Origin: Alphaproteobacteria bacterium | GTDB lineage: Bacteria > Pseudomonadota > Alphaproteobacteria > Oceanibaculales > Oceanibaculaceae | Direction: 5' to 3' | Assembly (NCBI GenBank): GCA_018823745.1 | Contig: JAHJHR010000018.1 | Coordinates: 1-64,000, forward strand | Length of the DNA stretch: 64,000 nt | In this document: positions 33,510-42,271 of the stretch, one piece after another | Layout: each line of letters opens with the position of its first letter | Numbering within the stretch: position 1 is the first letter of the stretch | Position numbers and translations under genes: made by a program | Notes under the pieces: model-generated | Databases searched by the model: none | What the model saw: only the letters and a program-made list of their open reading frames with translations | What the model was told of the DNA's origin: nothing

Positions 33510-35206
33510 CGCATTTTAGCCTGCTGAGCGATCAAGGTGCCCGGCAGGTGGCACACCGCAAAAGCGTCGAGGGGAGGAGAATAGGCATCGGTCTCGATAT
33601 CCAGCAGCCCCAGTACGGTGTGAAAGATATTGTCGTGGCTGAGTGGGCGGTCCCTGTCCCTGCCGAGGCAGCCCTGTACCAGCCGCGCGCGGCTCTGGAA
33701 GCCGCCGGAATTCCACCAGATCATCGGTACATGCTTCTGCACCTCCGGCGCGATGGCGTAGGGCAGGCCATGCAGGAAGGCGCCGCCTTCGCCCAGCGAT
33801 TCGCCATGATCGGAGACATAGAGCAGCGCGGTGTCGGCCTGCTCCGATGCGGCGTCCAGCACGCGGATCGCCTCGGCCAGAACGTGATCGGTATAGAGGA
33901 TGCTGTTGTCGTAGCTGTTGGTAATCGCCTGGGTTTCGCACTCCTGGAACTGGCTGGTGTCGCAGGTCGGCGCGAAGCGCCGGAAGGCCTCCGTATAACG
34001 CCGGTAATAGGCCGGGCCGTGGCTGCCCATCTGGTGCAGCACCACCACCGTATCCCGCTCCATTGTTGCGGCGACCCGGCGCAGCCGCTCGACCAGCAGC
34101 ATATCCATGCAGCCTTCGGAGTCGCAGAAGGGTTCGTCAGCCGCGTCGCGGATGGCGAGGGTCTCGGTCGGCACCCTGGCGCAGACCCCCTTGCAGCCGG
34201 AATTATTCTCCAGCCAGACGACATCGAGACCGGCCTTCTGCACGAGATCGAGCAGGTTCTCGGACGCCTTTGCCTTGCCGGGCGAATAGTCCGACCGGTC
34301 CAGCGGCGAGAAGATGCAGGGCACGGATTCGGCGGTCGAGGTGCCGCAGGAGGAAACCTCGGTGAAGCTGACGACAGGCAGCGTGGCCAGTTCGGGGTTG
34401 GTCATGCGGGCATAGGAATTCAGGGAGAAATTGGCGGCGCGCGCGGTTTCGCCCAGCACGAAGACGAACAGCAGCGGCTTGCGGTCAGGCGTCTTCCAGC
34501 TGTCGCCCAGGGAAACCAGGCGCGCGATCGGCGCGGGCGGACCGGCAGGCGCCCGGCTGTCGGTTCCCAACGCATAGACCGTCGCCGAATACAGCGCGGT
34601 GATCGGGTTCACCATGTGCCGGATCTGACGGTTATTGCGCGCCAGCGAGGCGTAATCCTGGAAAAAGAAGAGTGCGATCAGTCCCACTGCGGCAAGCGAG
34701 CCCGTCAGCGCACCGACCCGCATCAGCGACTCCCGCTTCCAGCCGTGACGGGTCAGCCGCACCGACAGGATGAAGGCCGCCGGCAGCACGCCGGTCAGCA
34801 GGATGTGCCAGGCCAGAGACCAGGACAGCAGGTCGCCCGCCTCGCGCATGTCGGTTTCGACGATGTTGGCGATCATCGTCTTTTCGACCAAAACCCCATA
34901 GTGGTCCATGAAATACGAGGTGCTGGCGGCGATGATCGCGAGAGCGGCCAGTGCGGGCTTCACCACTCTGGGAAAGGCGATGAGTTGCAGCGGCAGGACC
35001 AGCATCACCAGGAAGAATATCCCCAGCGATCCGAGGAACAGCAGGTCGTGCGGCGACCGGCCGCTCCAGACCTGCGCGATCTCCTGCCATAGCCGATGAT
35101 TGTGAACCGCCAGCAGAAAGACGGCGAACAGCAGGACAAGCGTCAGCGGATGCAGCGAGAGACGCGGGGGTTTTGGTAATTTCGGGAGCATCGGTTGTCC
35201 GTTCAT
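33506..35206 (-). CDS. eptA: Lipid A phosphoethanolamine transferase, EptA family
   Basis: A 566-residue inner-membrane enzyme. Five hydrophobic segments occupy the first ~170 residues. The periplasmic sulfatase-like domain has FVLGETARAANFSLNSYARM (metal-binding Glu), SSCGTSTAESVPCIFS (the threonine nucleophile), paired cysteines for disulfides and LLYVSDHGESLGEGGAFLHG (metal-binding Asp/His). It transfers phosphoethanolamine from phosphatidylethanolamine to lipid A, lowering affinity for cationic peptides. The PAP2 gene overlaps its end, and a cytochrome b561/PepSY pair and an OmpR-type two-component system lie upstream, the layout of Pmr-like loci. Confidence 0.93.
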   Translation of the reverse strand: MNGQPMLPKLPKPPRLSLHPLTLVLLFAVFLLAVHNHRLWQEIAQVWSGRSPHDLLFLGSLGIFFLVMLVLPLQLIAFPRVVKPALAALAIIAASTSYFMDHYGVLVEKTMIANIVETDMREAGDLLSWSLAWHILLTGVLPAAFILSVRLTRHGWKRESLMRVGALTGSLAAVGLIALFFFQDYASLARNNRQIRHMVNPITALYSATVYALGTDSRAPAGPPAPIARLVSLGDSWKTPDRKPLLFVFVLGETARAANFSLNSYARMTNPELATLPVVSFTEVSSCGTSTAESVPCIFSPLDRSDYSPGKAKASENLLDLVQKAGLDVVWLENNSGCKGVCARVPTETLAIRDAADEPFCDSEGCMDMLLVERLRRVAATMERDTVVVLHQMGSHGPAYYRRYTEAFRRFAPTCDTSQFQECETQAITNSYDNSILYTDHVLAEAIRVLDAASEQADTALLYVSDHGESLGEGGAFLHGLPYAIAPEVQKHVPMIWWNSGGFQSRARLVQGCLGRDRDRPLSHDNIFHTVLGLLDIETDAYSPPLDAFAVCHLPGTLIAQQAKMR

Positions 35207-35275
35207 TGTGGCTGACGCGTGGACAACCGATACGCCCCAAAGCTGACGGGAAGCTGAAGGTATCGAGGGTGAGGC

Positions 35276-35815
35276 TCAGGCGACGTCAGTTCCAGAAGGC
35301 GCGCGCTTGCGCCCCACGATCATTGCCCGCACAAGATTTTCGCAGTGGCGCCGGCTGGCCAGAACGACGCCGGCCACATGCAGGGGCACCAGAACCAGCA
35401 GCAGAGTGGCGAGGGTTTCGTGCAGTTCCTCCACCCATTCAAGCCCCCAGAAGCGGTCGAGGGTTCCCATCCAGCCGGTCACGGCGGTGGCGGCGATCAC
35501 GGCAATCAGGGCCAGGATCATTGCCGCCCCCGCCGGATTGTGGCCGAGATAACGCCGCTCGCGGCCTTTGAGCACGTCGCGCAGATAGACGCCCACAGCC
35601 GCCGGCGGCCGGACAAAATGTGAGAAACGTGCATAGCGGCTGCCGATCAGGCCCCAGACCAGCCGGGTGGCCAGCAGCCCGGCGATCAGATAGCCCGTCC
35701 ACTCATGCAGGGCGTCCCATTCATCCGCCGATAGCCAGGCGATGGCGATGGCGCCGACCAGCGTCCAGTGGAACAGCCGGACGAACGGGTCCCAGACCTT
35801 GATGCCGGGCTGCAC
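35276..35815 (-). CDS. Cytochrome b561-type membrane protein
   Basis: A 179-residue di-haem cytochrome b of the hydrogenase/b561 type. It starts GIKVWDPFVRLFHWTLVGAI with a haem-ligand histidine, continues through ALHEWTGYLIAGLLATRLVW, and has further histidines in VEELHETLATLLLVLVPLHV. Four membrane segments are seen. It begins 4 bp after the PepSY gene. Such proteins pass electrons across the membrane; a direct link with EptA is not known, but the co-location with the two-component system is recurrent. Confidence 0.88.
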   Translation of the reverse strand: MQPGIKVWDPFVRLFHWTLVGAIAIAWLSADEWDALHEWTGYLIAGLLATRLVWGLIGSRYARFSHFVRPPAAVGVYLRDVLKGRERRYLGHNPAGAAMILALIAVIAATAVTGWMGTLDRFWGLEWVEELHETLATLLLVLVPLHVAGVVLASRRHCENLVRAMIVGRKRAPSGTDVA

Positions 35816-35819
35816 CGGC

Positions 35820-36095
35820 TCAGCCCTTTTGCTCGGACCGGATCATCTCCAGCGTTTTCGGATTGAAATAGGCCTCGACGCGTTTGCCGGTGCTGTCGGT
35901 CGCATAGACTTCGTAGCAGCCATCATCGGTCTTGATGCGCTGTATCTTCCAGCCCTGGGCCTCAAGCCTGGACTGCAACTGCTCGGACGTCTGCCACTCG
36001 TTCTTCGGCACGGTGCATCTGTCGCTCGCCAGGGCGGGCAGGGCGATGACACAGATGAGGGCAGCGGCGGCCAGCGCGGTTACTCGGATACGCAT
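35820..36095 (-). CDS. Secreted PepSY-domain protein
   Basis: A 91-residue protein from the ATG at 36095, opening with a signal peptide (RIRVTALAAAALICVIALPA then LASDRC). The mature part is a single PepSY fold: SEQLQSRLEAQGWKIQRIKT, GCYEVYATDSTGKRVEAYF and FNPKTLEMIRSEQ. Two cysteines may form a disulfide. Small PepSY proteins often accompany cytochrome b and two-component systems in the envelope. It is the first gene on the minus side of the divergent promoter with the 41-bp dyad. Confidence 0.85.
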   Translation of the reverse strand: MRIRVTALAAAALICVIALPALASDRCTVPKNEWQTSEQLQSRLEAQGWKIQRIKTDDGCYEVYATDSTGKRVEAYFNPKTLEMIRSEQKG

Positions 36096-36143
36096 GATCA
36101 ATCTCCTGTTCAGAACTACGATGGAGATGACCATGACAGGGAA

Positions 36144-36184
36144 GGCTGACAGCAAGCTGAACGCCGTTCAGGCTGGCGTCAGCC
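36144..36184. promoter_or_regulatory. Symmetric 41-bp nested dyad in the divergent promoter
   Basis: The inner palindrome CTGAAC-GCC-GTTCAG (36157-36171) is enclosed by GGCTGAC (36144-36150) and GTCAGCC (36178-36184), with 6 bp on each side between inner and outer arms. All arms share the centre at 36164. It sits between the PepSY gene and the response regulator gene and is a strong candidate operator for that OmpR-type regulator. Confidence 0.65.
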
Positions 36185-36224
36185 GGCAGGGCTATGTAAC
36201 CGTCATGTTGAGGGCGGAGGGAAA

Positions 36225-36881
36225 ATGCGCATCCTGCTGGTGGAAGACGAATTGGGACTGGGCGAGGCCGTCCAGGAACACGCGGCGAGTGCCGGCCATG
36301 CGGTGGACTGGATGAAGACGCTGGAAGAGGCCGAACATGCGGCGCAGTCCATTGCCTATCATCTGGTCCTGCTCGATCTGGCACTGCCCGATGGCAGCGG
36401 CCTCGATCTGCTGCGCGGCCTGCGCGGGCGGGGCGACAAGGTGCCGGTCATCATCCTGACGGCGCGCGACCGCATTTCCGACCGGATCGCGGGGCTGAAT
36501 GCCGGTGCCGACGATTATCTCGTGAAGCCCTTCGATCTCGACGAGCTGTCGGCGCGTATCCTGGCCGTCACCCGGCGCTATGCCGGCGATCCGAACCCGG
36601 TGCTGCGTCTGGGCGATCTGGAGATCGACCAGACCGCCCGCAGCGTGTCTGTCGCTGGTGTACAGACAGAGCTCACGGCACGCGAATGGGCGGTTCTCGA
36701 ATTGCTGATGCGCCGGCCCGGCGCGCTGGTGTCCAAGGATCGTATTGAGGATGCACTCTACGCCTTCGGTGCGGAGATCGAATCCAACGCGGTGGAGGTC
36801 TATGTCAGCCGGCTGCGCAAGAAGCTGGGGCGTGAGGCGATCCATACGGTGCGCGGTCTCGGCTACAGGCTGGAGCCGTGA
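36225..36881 (+). CDS. OmpR-family response regulator (PmrA/QseB-like)
   Basis: A 218-residue two-domain regulator. The receiver has the acidic pocket in LLVEDE, the phospho-accepting aspartate in VLLDLALPDGSGL (D51 region), the threonine in VIILTARD and the lysine in DDYLVKPFDLDEL. The C-terminal winged helix (LTAREWAVLELLMRRPGALV, NAVEVYVSRLRKKLG, TVRGLGYRL) is typical of OmpR/PhoB. GGAGGGAAA precedes the ATG. The kinase gene overlaps its stop by one base. Targets are probably the divergent PepSY/cytochrome genes and perhaps the eptA-PAP2 pair. Confidence 0.95.
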   Translation: MRILLVEDELGLGEAVQEHAASAGHAVDWMKTLEEAEHAAQSIAYHLVLLDLALPDGSGLDLLRGLRGRGDKVPVIILTARDRISDRIAGLNAGADDYLVKPFDLDELSARILAVTRRYAGDPNPVLRLGDLEIDQTARSVSVAGVQTELTAREWAVLELLMRRPGALVSKDRIEDALYAFGAEIESNAVEVYVSRLRKKLGREAIHTVRGLGYRLEP

Positions 36882-38212
36882 TGGCCCGCACCGTCAGCAT
36901 CTCCCGCCGCCTGACCCTGCTGCTGACCGGCGGCATCGTGCTGCTGTGGCTGCTGGCCGCCCTGCTTTCCTTCCTGGTCATGCGCGAAGAAATGGACGAG
37001 GTCTTCGACAGTGCACTGGAGGAAACCGCTCAATGGCTGCTGCCGCTGGCGACGGAGACCCTGAGGCAACTGCCGCAGCCCGAGGCGCCGTCAGCGCAGG
37101 ACGAAGAGGATCACGACAAGTATCTGACCTTCCAGCTGCGCAGCCGCGACGGTACCGTATTGCTGCGGTCCCGTGACGCGCCGCAGGAACCCTTCACGGA
37201 GACGATTGCCCCCGGCTTCGCGCAGACCGACCGCCACAAGGTCTATACGGCCGCAGCGGGTGACTATTTCGTCCAGGTCGCCGAACCGGTCAGTCACCGG
37301 CACGAGGCGGTGATGGAAAGCGCCGGGGCGCTGCTGTTGCCGGTGGCCGTGCTCGTCCCGATCTCGATCTTCCTCATCCTGTGGTCGGTACGTCGCGGCC
37401 TGGCGCCGATGCGCCGGCTGCAAGGCGCCATCGGCGCGCGGGGTGGCGGCAATCTCCAGCCCATCGCGGAGACGGTCTGGCCGGAGGAGATCGCGGGCAC
37501 CGTGCAGGCGGTGAACCGGCTGTTGCTGCGCCTGCGCTCGGCATTGGAGGCGGAACGTGTCTTCGCCGCCACCAGCGCGCATGAGCTGCGCACGCCGGTC
37601 GCCACGGCGCTGGCCCAGACCCAGCGTCTGCTGACGGAACTGGAGGCAGGACCGTCGCGCGACCGGGGGCGGCGGATCGAGGCGGCGCTGCGCCGACTGG
37701 GCGCGCTGGTCGAAAAGCTGCTGCATCTTTCCCGCGCGGAGGCCGGCGTCGGCCTGTCGGAAACCGAGAACGACCTGCTTGCGGTGCTGCGTCTGGTCAT
37801 CGAGGAATTCGCGATGGAACCGGAGGTCGCGGGGCGATTGTCGCTGAGCATCACGGACGGCGTGTCGCTTCAGGCGCGCATGGACATTGATGCCTTCAGC
37901 ATCGTTGTACGCAACCTGATCGAAAATGCGCTGGCCTATGGTGATCCGGGAACGCTGGTGGAGATCGCCGTGCCGGATAACCGCACCGTCCGGGTGCTGA
38001 ATGCCTGCCCGCCGGTTCCGGTGGAGGTTCTCTCCCGGCTCACCCAACGCTTCGTGCGAGGCGGACAGATCAAGAATGGTACGGAGGGATCGGGACTAGG
38101 CCTCGCCATCGTGGAAATGATCCTCCAGCAGACTGGCGGAACGCTTGATCTGGTCTCGCCGGTTGCAGGACGGAGCGACGGCTTCGAGGCGCGGGTTACG
38201 CTCCCAGGCTAG
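36881..38212 (+). CDS. Sensor histidine kinase partner of the OmpR-type regulator
   Basis: A 443-residue kinase from the ATG at 36881 (TGATG overlap; a GTG at 36878 is possible). A first membrane helix (LTLLLTGGIVLLWLLAALLS), a periplasmic sensor of about 120 residues and a second helix (LLPVAVLVPISIFLILWSV) precede a HAMP-like region. The phospho-acceptor motif is TSAHELRTPVATAL, the N box NLIENALAYGDPG and the G box GTEGSGLGLAIVEM. The acidic sensor loop (EAPSAQDEEDHDKY) could respond to cations or cationic peptides as in PmrB, but the signal is inferred. Confidence 0.93.
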   Translation: MARTVSISRRLTLLLTGGIVLLWLLAALLSFLVMREEMDEVFDSALEETAQWLLPLATETLRQLPQPEAPSAQDEEDHDKYLTFQLRSRDGTVLLRSRDAPQEPFTETIAPGFAQTDRHKVYTAAAGDYFVQVAEPVSHRHEAVMESAGALLLPVAVLVPISIFLILWSVRRGLAPMRRLQGAIGARGGGNLQPIAETVWPEEIAGTVQAVNRLLLRLRSALEAERVFAATSAHELRTPVATALAQTQRLLTELEAGPSRDRGRRIEAALRRLGALVEKLLHLSRAEAGVGLSETENDLLAVLRLVIEEFAMEPEVAGRLSLSITDGVSLQARMDIDAFSIVVRNLIENALAYGDPGTLVEIAVPDNRTVRVLNACPPVPVEVLSRLTQRFVRGGQIKNGTEGSGLGLAIVEMILQQTGGTLDLVSPVAGRSDGFEARVTLPG

Positions 38213-38227
38213 CGGGTAATCTCTGTG

Positions 38228-38521
38228 TCATGGGGCTTGCGGCCCGGTGCCGGGCACCGCGCTAACGATGCCCGGGATGTCACCGGGCATGTCCTCGCCT
38301 TCAAGGCGCTGCACGGCATAGAGCTTTTCATCCTCAAGGCCGTTCATATTGGTGGGGCTTTCATTGCCGACATGGCCGTTCGGGCGACCGAGCTCGGTTG
38401 AGGCGAGCAGCACGGCCTGGGCGGAGGTGTCGGCCCGGACAATCACTTCCTGCCAGCGCCTGTAATCCAGCCAGCGTGTATCGCCAGCATTTGCAGTCGG
38501 AACGATTTTCCAGAGAGGCAT
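38228..38521 (-). CDS. Conserved small protein downstream of glucose dehydrogenase
   Basis: A 97-residue acidic soluble protein that I cannot assign to a named family. It begins PLWKIVPTANAGDTRWLDYR and contains a helix-like block VIVRADTSAQAVLLASTELG, then EDEKLYAVQRLEGEDMPGDI. There is no signal peptide or membrane segment. It follows the dehydrogenase gene by 12 bp on the same strand, so co-transcription is likely. Codon use matches its neighbours, which supports a real gene. Confidence 0.6.
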   Translation of the reverse strand: MPLWKIVPTANAGDTRWLDYRRWQEVIVRADTSAQAVLLASTELGRPNGHVGNESPTNMNGLEDEKLYAVQRLEGEDMPGDIPGIVSAVPGTGPQAP

Positions 38522-38533
38522 GGGATCACCAAT

Positions 38534-40981
38534 TCAGTTTCGGGTGCGTGGCAGCGCATAGGCGATGACGTGGTCGCCGGTCTTGGTGCCGAGCGATCCA
38601 TGGCCGCCGGCAATGACCAGCAGATACTGCCGGCCATCCTGGCCTGTATAGGTCATCGGGGTTGCCTGGCCGCCGGCGGGCAGCCGACCCCGCCAGCGTT
38701 CTTCCCCGGTCTGCAGGTCATAGGCCCTGATGTAGTAATCCAGCGCGCTGGACAGGAAGGCGACGCCGCCGGCGGTGATGATCGGCCCGCCCAGATTGGG
38801 CACGCCCATCCGGAAGGGCAGGGGGATGGGCGAGGAATCGCGTACGGTGCCGTTCTTATGCTGCCAGATGGTTTTTCCGGTCGTCAGGTCAGCAGCGGCA
38901 ACATAGCCCCAGGGCGGCTGGATACAGGGCAGGCCGAGCGCCGAGGTGAAGGGGGCAAGCTGCACCGCATAGGGCGCCCCGAAATTCTCGTTCAGCGCCG
39001 GCAGGCTGCCTTCCGGCGCCTTGTCCTGGACATAGAGCGTGGTCTCATCCGCGCGCGGCACCAGGCGCGAGACGAAGGGCAGGTAGGTTGGCGTCACGAA
39101 GGCGATCTGGCGTGTAGGATCGACCGCGATGCTGCCCCAGTTGAAGACGCCGAAATTGCCCGGATGGACCAGCGAGCCTTCCAGCGATGGCGGCGTGAAC
39201 ATGCCGTCATAGCGCAACCGGTGGAAGGCAATGCGGCAGGCAAGCTGATCGAAGATCGTTGCCCCCCACATATCCTTTCCGCTTATGCGGTCCGGCCGGT
39301 AGGACAGGGCGGAGACCGGCTGGGTCGGTGCCGTCCAGTCGGGTTCAACGGCGCCTTTCGGTGCGGTCTCTTCGCGCACCGGCAGGATTGGTGCGCCGGT
39401 GCGCCGGTCGAGGACGAAGATATCGCCCTGCTTGGTCGGCTGCACGAGGGCCGGCACCGTCTCGCCCGCCATGGTCAGGTCGATGAGGCTGGGTTGCGAG
39501 GGGACGTCATAATCCCAGAGATCGTGATGCACCGTTTGGAATACCCAGCGTACCTGCCCGGTTTCCAGCTCAAGGGCGACGACGGAAGAGGAATAGCGCT
39601 CCACCTCTTCCGTCCGGTTGGCGCCATACTGGTCCGGCGGCTGGTTGCCCATGGGCACATAGACAAGGCCCAGCGCCTCATCGACGCTGGAGATCGACCA
39701 GCTGTTCGGCGAGCTGGCGGTGTAGGTTTCGCCTTCCGGGATCGGCGCCGTTGCTTCCGGGCGGGCCGGGTCCCAGTTCCACAGCAGCGCGCCGCTCTGC
39801 AGATCGAAGGCGCGGATGACGCCGGACGGCTCGTTCACCCGCACATTGTCCAGCACCGTGCCGCCGATGATGATCCGGTCTGCCGTGACGACCACGGGAG
39901 AGGTGGAGTAATAGCCGCCCGGCTTGACGTTCGGCATGTTCGCCCAGAGATCGATCTGCCCGGTGCCATTGCCGAAATTACCGCAGACTTGGCCATTTTC
40001 CGGATTGAGCGCAATCAACCTGCCATCCGCTGTTGGCATGAACAGCATGGCGTCGCAGCTATCGGCGTCTCCATCCGTCGCAGCGACTGGCAGATCGACA
40101 TCCGATTTGCGCGGAGCGCTATCGGGTGCCACGGCTTCCGCCCCACCGGGATGATAGGACAGGCCCCGGCAGGTCAGATGCTGCAGGGCCAGATTATCCC
40201 GAATCTGCGGATTGTAGCGCCAGATTTCATCACCGGTGGTGGCGTCCAACGCGATTACCTGCTGATGCGGCGTGCAGAGGAAGAGACTCTCGCCGATCTT
40301 CAGCGGGGTTACCTGAAAGGTTGTCTCCACAGGATCTCCCGGCTGCCCTGGCACGTCACCGGTGCGGAACTGCCAGGCGACCTCAAGGCTTTCCACGTTT
40401 TCCGGAGTTATCTGCGCCAGCGGGGAATAACGTTGTCCATAGCCGGTACGGCCATAGGCGTGCCATTCGCCTTCCGGTATCTGGGGCTGCGCGGTGGCGC
40501 TGGCGGCCGCCGCATCGGCCACGCTCCCGGTGCGCTCATGCAGATCGATGGTCCAACTGTATGCGGCGACCAGAAACGCAACGGCTAGTGCCGCGCCCAG
40601 CGGCATCCGGGGGCTTCTCAGAAGGCGGCTTTCCGACTGAGAGTGGTGCAGCCGTCTTGCGATGGGAGGTAGCAGCAGCAACAGGCCGATGAGGAAAACG
40701 ACGTCTCCCCGTGCGGCCAGCGGCCACCAATCCAGCCCGGATTCGCATAACGCCCAGAGAAGCGATGCCAGTACGATGGCAGCATAGAGCCACAACGCCG
40801 CCGGGTGAGCGCGCAGCAACAGCACGGCTGTCCAGAGGAAGCCCAGGCCGGCAATGGCGTAATACCAGGAGCCGCCCAGCACGACCAGCCAGCCACCGGC
40901 CAGCAACAGGCCAAGGCCCAGCACTCCCAGCACGGCGGCTGCACTGCGCAGCAGGGTGGATTGTGTGGTGCCGGTCATCAT
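38534..40981 (-). CDS. gcd: Membrane-bound PQQ-dependent glucose dehydrogenase
   Basis: An 815-residue quinoprotein. Starting at the ATG pair at 40981, the first ~140 residues form four to five membrane helices, as in mGDH. The periplasmic domain then begins EWHAYGRTGYGQRYSPLAQI and repeats the beta-propeller W-motifs, for example GDEIWRYNP, WNWDPARP, HDLWDYDVPSQPSLIDL, IWQHKNGTV and TGEERWRGRLPAGGQATPMT. It oxidises aldoses to lactones and passes electrons to ubiquinone. No PQQ biosynthesis genes are in the window. Length fits the family (about 800). Confidence 0.93.
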   Translation of the reverse strand: MMTGTTQSTLLRSAAAVLGVLGLGLLLAGGWLVVLGGSWYYAIAGLGFLWTAVLLLRAHPAALWLYAAIVLASLLWALCESGLDWWPLAARGDVVFLIGLLLLLPPIARRLHHSQSESRLLRSPRMPLGAALAVAFLVAAYSWTIDLHERTGSVADAAAASATAQPQIPEGEWHAYGRTGYGQRYSPLAQITPENVESLEVAWQFRTGDVPGQPGDPVETTFQVTPLKIGESLFLCTPHQQVIALDATTGDEIWRYNPQIRDNLALQHLTCRGLSYHPGGAEAVAPDSAPRKSDVDLPVAATDGDADSCDAMLFMPTADGRLIALNPENGQVCGNFGNGTGQIDLWANMPNVKPGGYYSTSPVVVTADRIIIGGTVLDNVRVNEPSGVIRAFDLQSGALLWNWDPARPEATAPIPEGETYTASSPNSWSISSVDEALGLVYVPMGNQPPDQYGANRTEEVERYSSSVVALELETGQVRWVFQTVHHDLWDYDVPSQPSLIDLTMAGETVPALVQPTKQGDIFVLDRRTGAPILPVREETAPKGAVEPDWTAPTQPVSALSYRPDRISGKDMWGATIFDQLACRIAFHRLRYDGMFTPPSLEGSLVHPGNFGVFNWGSIAVDPTRQIAFVTPTYLPFVSRLVPRADETTLYVQDKAPEGSLPALNENFGAPYAVQLAPFTSALGLPCIQPPWGYVAAADLTTGKTIWQHKNGTVRDSSPIPLPFRMGVPNLGGPIITAGGVAFLSSALDYYIRAYDLQTGEERWRGRLPAGGQATPMTYTGQDGRQYLLVIAGGHGSLGTKTGDHVIAYALPRTRN

Positions 40982-41083
40982 CGCTGTGGTTCCTTGTCGG
41001 CCGAGTACTTCTCCCCCAACAGCCTGACAGGCCAAATGTTTCAGCCGGCGCGAATAAAGGTTCGATAGACGGGCTTTGAGGCT

Positions 41084-42271
41084 TTAACCGAACAGATCGA
41101 GCGGATTGTTACGGCGCAGCTTACGCACGGCGAACAGCACGGCGATCGACCCCATGATGAGTGTCGCCAGGAACACAGTACCAACAATGTCGAGCGATAA
41201 GGCGAAGCGAAGTCTCGTCGCATCGCCGACCAGTTCGTAGATCAGCGCGGTGATGCCGATGGAAGGAATGAAGGCGCCGACACCGATGAGCACCGCGATT
41301 TGCAGCACCAGCGCGATGAAGAACATGTCCCGATACCCCATGGCGCGCAGCACGGCATATTCGGAGATGTTCATGTCGATTATGCTGTAAAGGGCCTGCA
41401 TGACGAAGACAGCACCGATGAACACGCCGACGGCCAGCCCGAAGCCGAGAATGATGCCGATCGGCGTCTGGAAGATGAAGTAATCCCGCTCCCCGGCAAC
41501 AAATTCAGCCTGCGTGAACACCTTTGCCCGATCACCAAGGACTGCGGCAACGGCATCGCGCACGCTCTGGGGGTCTGCCCCTGGGTCTATGGTCAGCAAC
41601 CCGAGTGACAGCCGGTCGAGGGGCACCTGGAACAGCCGGTAGTAATTCAGGTCGCTGAGGATGAAGCTGCCATCGATGGTAAAATCCGGGCCAAGCCCGT
41701 ACAGGCCAATTACGCGCATCTCTGGTGCCAGCGTGGCACCAGGGCTTTGCAGGTAAAGGCGCTGTTCCTCTCCGTTTTCCAGCCGGTCGATGATCGGCAT
41801 GAATTTGCGCCGCGAGCGGCTGTCGAGCAGGGCTGCGTCCGGTAATTTCAGATAGGGCAGTGCCTGTGTCACCTGCGGCAGGTCCAGAACCGGCCGGTTG
41901 GGCTCAAAAGCGATGAAGCGCGCAGACATGGCCGTGCCGTCATAAGGGTTGCGCGCTTGTGAAATAATCGCATAGAAGGGCCTGGCATCGGCAACCTCCG
42001 GTACTGCACGCGCCTTATCCATCAGGGAACGCGCGAACCAGGGTGGTGAATAGGCCATGGTCTCGAATTGTGGGCCCGCGATGAACAGGTCGGCCTTCAG
42101 CGCACGCGGCAGGTTCAGGGCGCTGCCGACCAGGGCGTTCATAAAACCGGCTTGTGCGAAGACCAGCACTATGGCGACGCAGATGCCGGAGAAGATGCCG
42201 AACAGCCGCAACCCTATATGCCGCAATTGGCGGATGGCCAATCGCGTGGAGAACGCCGCAGCGATGCGCAT
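41084..42271 (-). CDS. DevC-like ABC exporter permease
   Basis: A 395-residue MacB/DevC-type permease. One N-terminal membrane helix (LFGIFSGICVAIVLVFAQAG) precedes a large periplasmic domain (about 45-260), and three helices follow (IGIILGFGLAVGVFIGAVF, FFIALVLQIAVLIGVGAF, VGTVFLATLIMGSIAVLFAV). The tail RKLRRNNPLDLFG is characteristic of DevC. It overlaps the fusion protein gene by one base and is last in the operon ATPase - fusion protein - permease. The cargo, a lipid or small molecule in other bacteria, is unknown. Confidence 0.88.
   Translation of the reverse strand: MRIAAAFSTRLAIRQLRHIGLRLFGIFSGICVAIVLVFAQAGFMNALVGSALNLPRALKADLFIAGPQFETMAYSPPWFARSLMDKARAVPEVADARPFYAIISQARNPYDGTAMSARFIAFEPNRPVLDLPQVTQALPYLKLPDAALLDSRSRRKFMPIIDRLENGEEQRLYLQSPGATLAPEMRVIGLYGLGPDFTIDGSFILSDLNYYRLFQVPLDRLSLGLLTIDPGADPQSVRDAVAAVLGDRAKVFTQAEFVAGERDYFIFQTPIGIILGFGLAVGVFIGAVFVMQALYSIIDMNISEYAVLRAMGYRDMFFIALVLQIAVLIGVGAFIPSIGITALIYELVGDATRLRFALSLDIVGTVFLATLIMGSIAVLFAVRKLRRNNPLDLFG

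Noticed and set aside
38570..40588. 672-codon plus-strand frame opposite gcd
   Set aside because: No recognisable domain and composition of an antisense shadow, while the minus strand encodes a full quinoprotein.
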